64,000 nucleotides of DNA from DSUN01 sp035527715 (GCA_035527715.1 DATKZY010000032.1:1-64000); one strand, 5' to 3'. Shown: positions 51,309-60,445, numbered from the stretch's first letter. Notes: a model not told the origin generated them from the sequence alone. Numbers and translations are program-made.

Positions 51309-53474
51309 TTATTCCCCTGCCACCGCGCGAATGAGGTACCACACGGTTGGCTTGTCGAGGCGCAGTTCGACCCCCTTGTCGCCGGGGCGCGCCGCTTCCG
51401 CGGGGCCGAGGGGCGCGCTGGCGCCGTCCAGAGCCACCACCTCCAGGGCCGCGGCCCCGTCGCGCCGGCGAAGGAGGACCCGCCCCTTGACCGGCTCGAT
51501 GCGCATCGGGGCGCGCCCCCAGTCGGCGAGCGTGTGGCGGCCCTCGGCCCACCGCATGCCCGTGTTGGCCACGCGAGCGCCGGCGACGAGGAGCATCCGG
51601 CCCGAGTCCTCGAGCGGCTTGTCGTCGAGGCTCGTGAGGAGGATGGAGCAGAAGGGATTGCTGACCTCGGCCGTGAGGCCGCCCGCGGTGCGCGCCGTCC
51701 CGCCCACGAAGCCGATCAGGGCCTGCGTGCGGCCGGTCGCCACGGTCACGAGGCCCTGCTTCCCGCCGTGATGCCACGTCAGCTCACCCGTGTCCGAGAC
51801 GATCGGGTCCGAAGCGTCGAGCTTCGGGTAGCCGCCCCCCTGCTGCTGGAAGGAGCGGATCCTCGTCGCGTGGACGAGGGGAATCGCCCGCGAGAAGCCG
51901 GGCGTGTAGAGCGGCTTCTCGGAGGTCGGCAGCCGCAGGCTCTCGACGACCTGGGCCGCCGAGTAGGAGCGGGCGACGGTCTCGCGCGCTGCCGCCACGT
52001 CGGCCCGGTGGAACATGGCCGCGCACGCGGCGATCTGCGACATCTTGACCGGGTCGGGCCGGATGTCGAAATGCCCCGGCCGCCGCGACGCCCACTCGGC
52101 GGGACCGGCGTGCTCGAAGGTGTAGAGGAAAATCCCGTCCCAGTCCTGGAGCAGCGCGTACGCCGCCAGGATCGGGATGCCTTCGGCGGCATACTCGCTC
52201 GGGAAGGGGTGGTTGACCTCGGACACCGTGTAGGGCTTGCCCGCCACAGCCGTCCGCGCGAGCTGGACGACCGACGACTCGAGTGGCTCGTTGACCATGG
52301 GCGAGTTCGGGATCCAGAACCCGCGCTTCTGAGTCTTCGGGTCCACCACGTACCGCGGGTGCTGCCAGTACACGTGGCCGTCCACCACGTCGAGCTTCGC
52401 GGCGGACGCGACGAGCGGGTAGCCGGTGCGCCAGTGGCTGTGGTCGCTGCTGGCGACGACGAGCGCCTTGACGCCCAGGCCCTTCAGCAGGCGGTCCATG
52501 CGCTGGAAGTAGCGGTCCTCCAGCTCCATGTAGAAGGCGGCCTCTGCGGCGAATCGCTCGGCGCTGGCCTTGGCGAACTGCTCGGGCTCGAGGCGCGGGA
52601 TGGGCGCCTCGGCGCCGACCTTTGCCTCGTCGCGCCAGCCCTGGAGCTTGGCGGCCGGGTAGCGCTCGGCGAGCCAGTCGTTGAACTTCCGCGTCAGCAG
52701 CTCGGCGTAGTGAGGAGTGATGTCGCTCCACGTGCCTGGGTTCTTCGCCGTCTGCTTCCCGCGCAGGCGGCCGCAGAACCACGCTTCCACGACCGAATTC
52801 TCGTTCACCAGCTCCACGAGGGCGACCGCCGGCTCGTGGCGGTACTCCGTCTTCGTGTAGGGGTTGCGGTGCGTGAGGAGCTGCTCGGCGTACTCGCGGT
52901 GCAGCTCGGCGATCCGCTCGTCGAAGTACTGGAGCGCCTTGCCGAGGCCGATGGACTCGCGGTCCGCGACGCCGTCGGCCTCGCGGTAGACGCGGCCCAC
53001 GTTGAGGTTGAGATTGGTGTAGATCCCGCGCCGCTTGAGCTCCCACACGAAGCGGTCGAGACGGTCGAGCTGCGCGGCGTCGAGCCGGCGGGTCGTGTCG
53101 GCCCCAGGGGGGAAAACGCTGGCGCCCTTGCCCCAGTTCGAGTCCAGGAAGTGGAACCGCACGCAGTTGACGCCAAAGCGCGCGAGGTGGTCGGCCACGG
53201 CCGGGGCGTCGGCTTCCGTGGGAAAGCATGCCCCGCCCGTGAAGTTGACGCCCCAGATTCGCAGCCGCCGGCCCGAGGGCAGGCACAGGTGGCCGTCCTT
53301 GACCTGCACAAACCCGTCCTTCCCCGCTGGCTTCTCGAGCAGGCTGGAGAGGTCCACCAGGGCGCGGCCGTTGTCGCGCCAGTCCATCGTGAAGGGCACC
53401 ATGCCGTCATCCTCCGCAAGGCCGGCCGCGCAGGCGCACACGAGGGCGAGGAGAAGTGCTGCGGACTTCGCCAT
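51309..53474 (-). CDS. secreted clan GH-A glycosidase-like protein
   Basis: This is a 721-residue exported protein (signal peptide MAKSAALLLALVCACAAGLA). The barrel starts with RLRIWGVNFTGGACFP and HLARFGVNCVRFHFLDSNWG. The acid/base is Glu225 in VELVNENSV, and the nucleophile Glu419 in PYTVSEVNHPFP. The C-terminal ~220 residues are beta-rich. It resembles GH5-type enzymes in overall order, but family placement needs a profile search. AGGAG lies ten bases before the ATG; the open frame extending to 53885 is not supported. It is the first gene of the operon with the methyltransferase-PQQ and MBL genes. Confidence 0.85.
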   Translation of the reverse strand: MAKSAALLLALVCACAAGLAEDDGMVPFTMDWRDNGRALVDLSSLLEKPAGKDGFVQVKDGHLCLPSGRRLRIWGVNFTGGACFPTEADAPAVADHLARFGVNCVRFHFLDSNWGKGASVFPPGADTTRRLDAAQLDRLDRFVWELKRRGIYTNLNLNVGRVYREADGVADRESIGLGKALQYFDERIAELHREYAEQLLTHRNPYTKTEYRHEPAVALVELVNENSVVEAWFCGRLRGKQTAKNPGTWSDITPHYAELLTRKFNDWLAERYPAAKLQGWRDEAKVGAEAPIPRLEPEQFAKASAERFAAEAAFYMELEDRYFQRMDRLLKGLGVKALVVASSDHSHWRTGYPLVASAAKLDVVDGHVYWQHPRYVVDPKTQKRGFWIPNSPMVNEPLESSVVQLARTAVAGKPYTVSEVNHPFPSEYAAEGIPILAAYALLQDWDGIFLYTFEHAGPAEWASRRPGHFDIRPDPVKMSQIAACAAMFHRADVAAARETVARSYSAAQVVESLRLPTSEKPLYTPGFSRAIPLVHATRIRSFQQQGGGYPKLDASDPIVSDTGELTWHHGGKQGLVTVATGRTQALIGFVGGTARTAGGLTAEVSNPFCSILLTSLDDKPLEDSGRMLLVAGARVANTGMRWAEGRHTLADWGRAPMRIEPVKGRVLLRRRDGAAALEVVALDGASAPLGPAEAARPGDKGVELRLDKPTVWYLIRAVAGE

Positions 53475-53541
53475 AGGGGATGCTCCTGTCACCATCATAG
53501 CCGCGGGGATGCCCGACGACAAGTGCATTCCGCCCGGGAAC

Positions 53542-53572
53542 TTGTGCGCCGGCAGCGGTTGTGTGCTACAAT
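53542..53572 (+). promoter_or_regulatory. possible promoter of the tri-haem protein gene
   Basis: TTGTGC (53542-53547), a 19-base spacer and TACAAT (53567-53572), about 60 bases before the ATG. The spacer is long, so this is tentative. Confidence 0.35.
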
Positions 53573-53634
53573 ACGGCAGTGTCAATGCTCTGGGCCGAAG
53601 CGCGCTCTGGCGGCAGCGGAAGGGAGACGATGGG

Positions 53635-56541
53635 ATGAGGCGAGTGTGTGCCCCTGCGATGGCGGCCCTGCTGGCCTGCTCCGCCTTGTCGGCCGATGGA
53701 GCGGCGCCGGAGAACCTCGCCGGCAAGGCAGCGATCGCGAGCAATTCCGAGTACAGCGCCGAGTTCCTCGCGAAGTTCGTGGCCGACGGGAAGATCCCCG
53801 AGGGCGGGTGCCAGGAGGACCGCTCGCAGGTCTGGGCCTGCCAGGGGAGCAAGCACAGCCGCGGCGGAGCCACGATCACCTTCACCTGGCCCGAGCCCGT
53901 GGCCGTGGCCGAGATCGTCTACTATGGCCGCACCGGCATGGTGTGGAACGAGAACTGGAAGGACTGGCAGCTCTTCCTCGACGGCGCCGCGAAGCCCGTG
54001 CAGGCGGGCCAGTTCAAGAGCGGCCACGGCCCGCAGCGCATCCAACTCAAGGCGCCCGCCACCATTCGCTCCTTCACGCTGAAGTTCCCGACCTCGTATG
54101 GCGGCCCCAACCCGGGTGCGGCCGAAATCCAGGTGTACGCCTCGGCCCCGCCGCCGGCGGCGCTGGGCAAGTTCTTCCCGCCACCCGGGGAACTCGCGGA
54201 ATCCGAGGACCTGGCGGCCAGGCTCCGCGAGGGCCGGCTCGGCTTCGACAAGCTGCTCGTCATCCACCGCCACGAGATGAACCCGTCGCACGTCTACACC
54301 TACCACTGCGAGGCGTACCGCCCCGGCGGCGCGCTCTACGTGATGGATGTCAAGACGGGCGAGCTGGCGAAGATCGTGGATTCGCCGAACGGCCAGATCC
54401 TCGACTGCGAGTTGAGCTACGACGCGACCGAGGTGCTCTTCAGTTGGAAGCAGGGCGGGCGGGCCTATGGCGCGCAGTTCGACCGCTGCCTGCCGCCCGA
54501 CCGCGAGCCCGGCCACCAGTACCGCATCTGGCGCTGCAAGATTGACGGCTCCGACCTCACGCCGCTCACCGACACCGAGAGCAACAACTTCAACGCCTGC
54601 TGGCTGCCCGACGGCGGCGTCGCCTTCCTCTCCGACCGCAAGCCCGCCTTCGCCTACTGCTGGGTCACTACGTCGCCCGTGCTCTACCGCATGGACCGCG
54701 ACGGCGGCAACGTGGTTCGCCTGTCGGCGAACTACCTCAACGACTTCACGCCCGGCGTGATGCACGACGGGCGGATCATCTACAGCCGCTGGGAGTACGT
54801 GGACCGCCCGGCCTGCCCCATCCAGAGCCTGTGGACCATCAACCCCGACGGCACGGGCCTGAGCAGCTTCTACGGCAACCGCGTGCTCAGCCCGGGCACG
54901 TTCATGGAGGCCCGCAGCCTGCCCGGCTCCGACAAGATCATCTGCACGATGGTCGCCCACAACGGCGCCTGCCGCGGGGCCATCGGCATCATTGACCGCT
55001 CGCGCGGCGTCAACGCCCAGGAGGCCATCCGCAACCTCACGCCCGAAGTGCCCATCGGCCGCGTGGACCAGGGCAGCGGCAACACCAGCCCCGTGCCCAG
55101 CGGCGGCCCCTACGAGAGTCCCTGCCCCATTGACCACGAGTATTACCTGGTCTCGAAGCGCGGCACGATTCTCGTGCGCGACTACGCGGGCCGCGAGCAG
55201 GCGACGGTGCTCGCGCCGCGCGACGGCATGGGCTGGTACTGCGCCCGCCCGGTCCGCGCGACCCTGAAGCCCCTCGTCCGCAACTCAAGCCTGCCGCCCG
55301 CGGGCGAGGCTGAGCCGCTCGCCACGCTCTTCCTCCAGGACGTCTACAAGGGCCTCGAACCCTTCGTGAAGCGGGGCGAGATCAAGCAGCTTGCGGTGGT
55401 GCAGGAACTCGAGAAGAGCACCTTCTCCCCCCAGGCGAGCCGCAGCAACTCGTGCATCGCCGCGTTCGGGTTCCAGTTCCCGCTCGTCTCGTGCGGCGCG
55501 ACGTATGCGCCGAAGAAGCTCTGGGGCTACGCGAAGGTCGAGCCCGACGGCTCGGCGTGCTTCAAGGTGCCGACGGGCATCCCCATCTACTTCCTGGCCC
55601 TCGACGCCGAGGGCCGCGCCGTGCAGCGCATGCGCAGCTTCACCCACCTCATGCCCGGCGAGAAGCAGGGCTGCGTGGGCTGCCACGCCGAGCGCGAACA
55701 CGCCAGCGGCAGCCCCCAGCTCACCACCGCCCTCGCCCGCGAGCCACAGACCCTCGAGCCGCCCGAGTGGGGCGTCACCGGCTTCAGCTTCCCCCACATC
55801 GTCCAGCCCGTCCTCGACCGCCACTGCACGAAATGCCACAACGCTGCCCAGCAGCCGAAGGGCATTGACCTCAGCGGCGACCGCACCGACTTCTTCAACG
55901 TGGCCTATGAGCACCTCGCGCGGCAGGGCACGTGGGGCGAGCGCAACATCCACCTGCGCGGCGTCGGCATCGCCAGCCGCAGCGAGGGCCGCAGCCCCTA
56001 CACGAGCTGGATCGCCACCATCAACGGCACCGAGTACAACGTCCTGATGATCGAGCCGAAGCAATGGGGCTCGCCCGCCAGCAAGCTCACCGAGATCCTC
56101 CTCAGCGGCCACCCCGACGCCGACGGCAAGCCGCGCATCGCCCTGCCCCCCGCCGACCGCCGCCGCGTGTTCGCCTGGATTGACCTCAACGTGCCCTACT
56201 ACCACACCGCGTCGAGCAGCTACCTCGAGAACATCGGCTGCCGACAGGTCTACCCGGCCAACCTCGACAAAACCCTCGCCGACGTGGCGAAGAGGCGGTG
56301 CGCCTCGTGTCACGCGGGCGGCAGGGTCCCGCGGAAGTTCTACACCCGCATCGAGAACCCCCAGCACAACAGCTTCCTGCTTGCTCCCTTGGCCAAGGCC
56401 GCGGGCGGCACCGAGGCCTGCGGCAAACCCGTCTTCGCCGACACCGCCGACCCCGATTACCGGGCCATCCTGAGCACCTTCGCCGCTGTCCGCAAGCTCC
56501 TCGAGCAGACCCCGCGAACCGACATGGCAGCGATCGAGTAG
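53635..56541 (+). CDS. secreted discoidin + propeller + tri-haem cytochrome protein (HzsA-like)
   Basis: This is a 968-residue exported protein. The ATG at 53635 has GGGAG eight bases upstream and a signal peptide ending SADGA. Residues ~25-170 look like an F5/8-type C (discoidin) domain. Residues ~200-560 form a TolB/WD-like propeller (LYRMDRDGGNVVRLS, LWTINPDGTGLSSF). The C-terminal third has three CxxCH haem-binding motifs: CVGCH 680-684, CTKCH 731-735 and CASCH 889-893. The propeller/cytochrome order resembles proteins annotated as hydrazine synthase alpha-subunit-like in Planctomycetota. No hydrazine synthase beta/gamma gene is nearby, so anammox function is not implied. It is divergent from the GH-A/PQQ/MBL operon, with a ~160-bp gap. 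Confidence 0.88.
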   Translation: MRRVCAPAMAALLACSALSADGAAPENLAGKAAIASNSEYSAEFLAKFVADGKIPEGGCQEDRSQVWACQGSKHSRGGATITFTWPEPVAVAEIVYYGRTGMVWNENWKDWQLFLDGAAKPVQAGQFKSGHGPQRIQLKAPATIRSFTLKFPTSYGGPNPGAAEIQVYASAPPPAALGKFFPPPGELAESEDLAARLREGRLGFDKLLVIHRHEMNPSHVYTYHCEAYRPGGALYVMDVKTGELAKIVDSPNGQILDCELSYDATEVLFSWKQGGRAYGAQFDRCLPPDREPGHQYRIWRCKIDGSDLTPLTDTESNNFNACWLPDGGVAFLSDRKPAFAYCWVTTSPVLYRMDRDGGNVVRLSANYLNDFTPGVMHDGRIIYSRWEYVDRPACPIQSLWTINPDGTGLSSFYGNRVLSPGTFMEARSLPGSDKIICTMVAHNGACRGAIGIIDRSRGVNAQEAIRNLTPEVPIGRVDQGSGNTSPVPSGGPYESPCPIDHEYYLVSKRGTILVRDYAGREQATVLAPRDGMGWYCARPVRATLKPLVRNSSLPPAGEAEPLATLFLQDVYKGLEPFVKRGEIKQLAVVQELEKSTFSPQASRSNSCIAAFGFQFPLVSCGATYAPKKLWGYAKVEPDGSACFKVPTGIPIYFLALDAEGRAVQRMRSFTHLMPGEKQGCVGCHAEREHASGSPQLTTALAREPQTLEPPEWGVTGFSFPHIVQPVLDRHCTKCHNAAQQPKGIDLSGDRTDFFNVAYEHLARQGTWGERNIHLRGVGIASRSEGRSPYTSWIATINGTEYNVLMIEPKQWGSPASKLTEILLSGHPDADGKPRIALPPADRRRVFAWIDLNVPYYHTASSSYLENIGCRQVYPANLDKTLADVAKRRCASCHAGGRVPRKFYTRIENPQHNSFLLAPLAKAAGGTEACGKPVFADTADPDYRAILSTFAAVRKLLEQTPRTDMAAIE

Positions 56542-56756
56542 TGCCCCTCAGGAGCTCGCTCAGCGGGAGCCGCTACGTGGCGGTTGCTCGGGCGGGACTC
56601 CTCGCCGCCGCTCGGAGCGACCCGTCGAGGGAGCGCGTGCGCTTGCGCACGCGAGGCATCTCGATGAGACGGCATGACCCGTCGAGGCTTCAGCGCGTCC
56701 CCCGATCAAACACAGCACTCCGGCTCACCCCCATCTCTTTGCCCGCGCCGACGATT

Positions 56757-56782
56757 GTCGCGCTTTCGCGCGAAAGCGCGAC
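56757..56782. repeat. 26-bp perfect palindrome
   Basis: GTCGCGCTTTCGC followed directly by its reverse complement GCGAAAGCGCGAC. It could be an operator for a dimeric regulator, or a cruciform. Confidence 0.8.
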
Positions 56783-56912
56783 GGTCCCGCTGCCGCGATC
56801 CCTCTCGCCCCTGATTCCCCTGGCCCCATCCCCTTTTCTGCTCGCTGGAGACACGGCCTGAAGGCCGCACTACGAGCGCCACGATGGGCGCGGCCGGGGC
56901 GGGAGCTAGGCG

Positions 56913-57291
56913 TGATCATCTGACAGGAGGGGGATGGGTGTGCCAAGTCGTGTGCCTGCAAGAGCTTAGTGCCGCTCCACGGAGAAAGGCGCGCAATGAT
57001 CAGGCGGGGTTTCCTCGGGCTTCGTCCCGCAGGGACGCCAGGATCTAGCCGGCGGCTTCAGCCGCCGGAACGCCGGCGGCCCCCAGCCCTCAGCCCCGCA
57101 AGGGGCGGCAGAACCCGCGCAGGGAAGCCGTCCCGCCGTCCCTTCGGGACTGGGCCTATTCTGGCACCCGAGTCCGGCGGCTGAAGCCGCCGGCTAAGTC
57201 CTGACGTGCCTTCGGCACGAAGGCCGCAGAGCGTGGCTCTTGTACACTTTTCTCTGTGGAGCGGTACTTAGGCGCATCCGTCAGATGATCA
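56913..57291. mobile_element. MITE-like element with three mirrored inverted-repeat blocks
   Basis: Outer ends: TGATCATCTGAC (56913-56924) and its exact complement at 57280-57291. Second block: 56966-56987 against 57249-57270, 19 of 22 matching. Third block: 57046-57069 against 57173-57196, 24 of 24, each arm itself a CCGGCGGCT/AGCCGCCGG hairpin. The blocks occur in mirror order. No coding frame is credible inside and no target-site duplication is evident, so 'mobile' is an inference from shape. Confidence 0.5.
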
Positions 57292-57384
57292 ACCCCAGGG
57301 GGAGGGAAGTGATCATGTGAGCATCTGTCCTCTGAGGGGGGACGGCGGCCGGCGGCGGGGCATGGGCCGGGCGGCCGCCGCGCG

Positions 57385-57476
57385 ATCTGTATCATTCCTG
57401 AGGGGGCGCGGAGTGATACAGATGGGACGGAATGGCGAGGCTCGGCTGTTCTCGCCGCTCCAGCCGATCTGTATCA
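57385..57476. repeat. ATCTGTATCA repeats
   Basis: ATCTGTATCA (57385-57394) pairs with TGATACAGAT (57414-57423), a perfect 10-bp inverted repeat with a 19-base gap. A third copy in direct orientation lies near 57468-57477. Confidence 0.6.
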
Positions 57477-57506
57477 ACTTCAGCGGGGGCGACTTGGGAC
57501 AGATCG

Positions 57507-57614
57507 GCGCCGGCGGGGGCGGAACGGGGAGAAGAGTCGAGGACGAGGACGATTGGGGAAGAACGCGGGGCCTGCCAGGACCGGGGGCCGTGCTCGCGTC
57601 GGTGGAGAAGCTTG
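57507..57614 (+). repeat. dispersed 108-bp repeat, copy 2
   Basis: This matches the minus strand of 29664-29771 over its full length without gaps. It ends CTTG at a -35-like TTGAAC (57612-57617), followed after 17 bases by TAGCTT (57635-57640), a weak -10. It lies upstream of, and in the same orientation as, the LamG/PEP-CTERM gene. Confidence 0.75.
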
Positions 57615-57756
57615 AACACCAGGCGGAGATTTGGTAGCTTGGCGCAGTCGTCGCCACGTGGGCCACGCGGTGTGGCGCCCTCTGGCGGCGACGGACCCGT
57701 GGGGGGGGGGAAGTCCGCGGGTCGTTCCAGGGGTCCTTGTCCCGAGGAGAGTTGCC

Positions 57757-59337
57757 ATGGCACGCGCGACAGCAAGGCGGGCGCAGGGAAGGGCGGCGGC
57801 ACGGCAGCCCCATCTGCTGCGGAGCCGTTTGGGGAGCTTTGGGCTGGCCGCCGTTCTGGTCCTGGCGGTCCCGTGCGCCCACGGAGCCCTGCTCACCCAC
57901 TACTACCCGTTCGACGGGAACTTCAACGATGCGGTGGGCAGCCTGAACGGCCAAGCCGTGACCGGGGTTCCCGCTGTGCCCGGCGGCGCCGCCTATGCGG
58001 GGACGACGAACGGTTACCCCGGCCTCGGCGGCGCGGCTGTGCTGCCGGGCTCGAGCCGTGACGGCGTGCTCATCAGCGGTGCCGTCATCCCTCTCAGCGG
58101 CTCCAACCAGTCCTTCTCCATCGCCTTCTGGGAGTACTCGGAGGGCACGACGAACACCGGGTACATGCTGGGCGCCGGCCCCACGGACGGCTACGAGGAC
58201 CTGTTCCTGCGCCGGGCCGGCGACAATGCCAACGCCTACAACGGGATGCTCGACTACGTGGTGTTGTACTCGGCCCCCGCGGGCACGAACAACCACCCCG
58301 TGAGCCGGCAGGAATGGCACCACAACGTGCTGAACTACGACGCGACAACGCGGACCGCCGACTGGTTTGTGGATGGGGTGCTGCGGTTCTCGCGGACAGG
58401 GATCGACTTCCAGGGGTTCTACGACGACCTGTACATCGGCCGCCGCAAGGCCGGCGACCCGCGCGACTGGTACGGGCGGATGGACGACCTGCGGGTCTAC
58501 AGCGGGACTCTGGACAGCGGTGGGGTCTCCGGGCAGGCAGCCCTCGGCCAGAAGGCCGGGGGCGAGGTGCTGAGCTTCCTGCCCCTGGTCAGGCCGCCCG
58601 CGCCGGTATCGGGCTACCTGCTCGACGAGGGGACCGGCTCGCCGCCGTCGGGGTCTACTGCCGACTCCTTTAACGGCAACCCCGGCGGCTTCATCAACAC
58701 GGACCAGACCGACTGGATCACCAGCACCCCGTTTGCCTACGCGGGGAACCACGCCTTCGACTTCGACGGCAACGACGCCATCGTCCTGGGGCAGCCCAGC
58801 AACCTGAACTTCCGGCCGGGCACCGACACGTTCACCATCGCCACGTGGTTCCTGGGCACCGACCAGGGCAGCTTCCTGGCCAAGGGCGACGACACGGGCG
58901 CCAACCGCCAGTTCCAGTTGGGCGTGGATGGCACGAATAGGCTCTTCGCCATCATCGGTGGGGTGACGACGGCGGGCTCGGTGCCCACGGGCAGCGAGTG
59001 GCATCACGCCGCGGTGGTGGTCACGCTCACCGACGTGAAGCTGTACCTGGATGGCGCCCTCGACGTGACGGGGGCTCCTGGCACGGCGACCGACCTCTTC
59101 GACATCCTTCTCGGCGCCCGTCGGGCCGCGGGCAACACCGGCCTCGGCTACCCCTATACGAGCGGGGTGGACGAAGTGGGGTTCTGGAACCTGGCTCTGA
59201 GCGACGAGGAGGTCCGCTGGCTGTTCTACCACAGCCTGAGCGAGCTGCTCGCGCCCGAGCTGGTCATCCCGGAGCCGGCGAGCCTGAGCCTGCTGGGGCT
59301 GGGCGTCCTGGCCCTGCTGCGGCGCCGCCGGCGCTGA
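57757..59337 (+). CDS. LamG-domain PEP-CTERM sorted protein
   Basis: This is a 526-residue exported protein with a signal peptide (LAAVLVLAVPCAHGALLTHY). Two concanavalin/LamG-like domains follow: ~50-270 (SFSIAFWEYSEGTTNTGYML, EWHHNVLNYDATTRTADWFV) and ~290-500 (TFTIATWFLGTDQGSFLAKG, EWHHAAVVVTLTDVKLYLDG). The C-terminus IPEPASLSLLGLGVLALL then RRRRR is a complete PEP-CTERM signal: PEP motif, hydrophobic helix, basic tail. An exosortase elsewhere in the genome should process it. Glycan binding or surface display is the expected role. GGAGAG precedes the ATG at 57757; the open frame from 57631 is not used. Confidence 0.92.
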   Translation: MARATARRAQGRAAARQPHLLRSRLGSFGLAAVLVLAVPCAHGALLTHYYPFDGNFNDAVGSLNGQAVTGVPAVPGGAAYAGTTNGYPGLGGAAVLPGSSRDGVLISGAVIPLSGSNQSFSIAFWEYSEGTTNTGYMLGAGPTDGYEDLFLRRAGDNANAYNGMLDYVVLYSAPAGTNNHPVSRQEWHHNVLNYDATTRTADWFVDGVLRFSRTGIDFQGFYDDLYIGRRKAGDPRDWYGRMDDLRVYSGTLDSGGVSGQAALGQKAGGEVLSFLPLVRPPAPVSGYLLDEGTGSPPSGSTADSFNGNPGGFINTDQTDWITSTPFAYAGNHAFDFDGNDAIVLGQPSNLNFRPGTDTFTIATWFLGTDQGSFLAKGDDTGANRQFQLGVDGTNRLFAIIGGVTTAGSVPTGSEWHHAAVVVTLTDVKLYLDGALDVTGAPGTATDLFDILLGARRAAGNTGLGYPYTSGVDEVGFWNLALSDEEVRWLFYHSLSELLAPELVIPEPASLSLLGLGVLALLRRRRR

Positions 59338-59415
59338 CGTGTGCGCGAGGAGGCGGCGCCTCGATCCACTCGCAGTATATCGCGCGGCGGGGGGAATGCA
59401 GGACCCGCAGGGGAT

Positions 59416-59457
59416 CAAAGAATGCCAACCCCCATTGCGCGGGGTTGGCATTCTTTG
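59416..59457. terminator. bidirectional 17-bp hairpin terminator
   Basis: CAAAGAATGCCAACCCC (59416-59432) pairs perfectly with GGGGTTGGCATTCTTTG (59441-59457) around an 8-base loop, with T-rich and A-rich ends. It lies between the convergent LamG and porB genes and should terminate both. Confidence 0.85.
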
Positions 59458-59476
59458 TTGGCATCCCTTGGGTGGC

Positions 59477-60445
59477 TCAGCCGGCCTGGGTGGCCGGGGC
59501 GGCCTTGGCCTTGCCGCGCTCCTCGCGCTCGAGGAGGTCAGCCCAGCGGCGGTCCACCTCGGCCTGGAGTTCGGCGAGGATGGCTTCGCCGGGGCCGGGC
59601 TTGAAGAGGTGGGCGAAGCGGCCCTGGGGCTTGAGCCACTCGACCAGGGGCTTCTTCTCCTTCGGCTTGTAGTTGATCTTCCACACGCCGTGGTCCACCT
59701 CGAAGAGCGAGAAGAAGCAGGTTTCGACGGCGAGGCGGGCCATGGCCATGGATTCCTCGACCTTGATGCGCCAGCCGCGATGGCAGGGGGCGAGGACGTT
59801 GAGGAAGGTCGGGCCGTCAATCTCGAGCGCCCGCTGAACCTTGGCCATGAGGTCGCGGGCGTTGTAGGGGCTGGCCTGGGCGAGGTAGGGCAGGTTGTGG
59901 CCGAGCATGATGGCCGTGAGGTCCTTGCGGTTCTGCTCCTTGCCGAGGTGGACTTTGCCTGCGGGTGCGGTGGAGGTGGCGGCGCCCCTGGGGGTGGCGC
60001 CGGAGCGCTGGATGCCGGTGTTCATGTAGGCGTGGTTGTCGTAGCAGATGTAGAGCATGCGGTGGCCGCGCTCCATCGCCCCGGAGAGCGACTGGAGGCC
60101 GATGTCGTAGGTGCCGCCGTCGCCGCCCATGGCGATGAAGTTGATCTTCTTGTCGGCGGGGATGCGGCCGCGGCGCTTCAGGGCGTTGTAGGCGGCCTCG
60201 ACGCCGCTGATGGTCGCGGCGGAGTTCTCGAAGGCGTTGTGGATGAAGGGCACGCGCCAGGCGGTGTAGGGGTAGATGGTGGTGACGACCTCCATGCAGC
60301 CGGTGGCGGAGCCGACCACGGTGTCCTTGCCGGCGGCCAGCAGGAACTGGCGGATCATGCTGGGGGCGGTGCAGCCGGCGCAGGCGCGGTGGCCGCCGCT
60401 GAGCAGCTCGGGGCAGTCGGTGAGGTCTTTCAAGCGAATGGCCAT
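59477..60445 (-). CDS. porB: 2-oxoacid:ferredoxin oxidoreductase, beta subunit (TPP-binding)
   Basis: This 322-residue cytosolic subunit binds thiamine diphosphate in the oxidative decarboxylation of pyruvate (or another 2-oxoacid) to the acyl-CoA with ferredoxin reduction. The TPP motif is MGGDGGTYDIGLQSLS followed by YDNHAYMNTG; CAGCTAP and GSATGCMEV supply cluster/TPP contacts. The ATG at 60445 has AAGGG upstream; short tandem repeats (GATTGCC, CACGCGT-type) lie in the gap to porA. It is the last gene of porGDAB. Substrate preference (pyruvate versus 2-oxoisovalerate) is not certain. Confidence 0.94.
   Translation of the reverse strand: MAIRLKDLTDCPELLSGGHRACAGCTAPSMIRQFLLAAGKDTVVGSATGCMEVVTTIYPYTAWRVPFIHNAFENSAATISGVEAAYNALKRRGRIPADKKINFIAMGGDGGTYDIGLQSLSGAMERGHRMLYICYDNHAYMNTGIQRSGATPRGAATSTAPAGKVHLGKEQNRKDLTAIMLGHNLPYLAQASPYNARDLMAKVQRALEIDGPTFLNVLAPCHRGWRIKVEESMAMARLAVETCFFSLFEVDHGVWKINYKPKEKKPLVEWLKPQGRFAHLFKPGPGEAILAELQAEVDRRWADLLEREERGKAKAAPATQAG

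Larger units (their letters stand above)
56542..57756. other. 1.2-kb non-coding, repeat-rich region
   Basis: No supported gene lies here. It contains a 26-bp palindrome (56757-56782), a 379-bp element with three nested inverted-repeat blocks (56913-57291), a set of ATCTGTATCA repeats (57385-57476), the second copy of the 108-bp dispersed repeat (57507-57614), a possible promoter (57612-57640) and a poly-G run near 57703-57712. Open frames through it are low-complexity. Confidence 0.65.

Noticed and set aside
53635..56541. Evidence for anammox (hydrazine synthase) metabolism
   Set aside because: Only the alpha-like architecture is present; there are no beta/gamma subunits or hydrazine dehydrogenase nearby, and similar proteins are widespread in non-anammox Planctomycetota.
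59821..60020. Possible split or frameshift in porB near the Ala/Thr/Pro-rich stretch (GATPRGAATSTAPAGK)
   Set aside because: The frame is continuous and family blocks occur on both sides in order; such linkers are usual in PorB.
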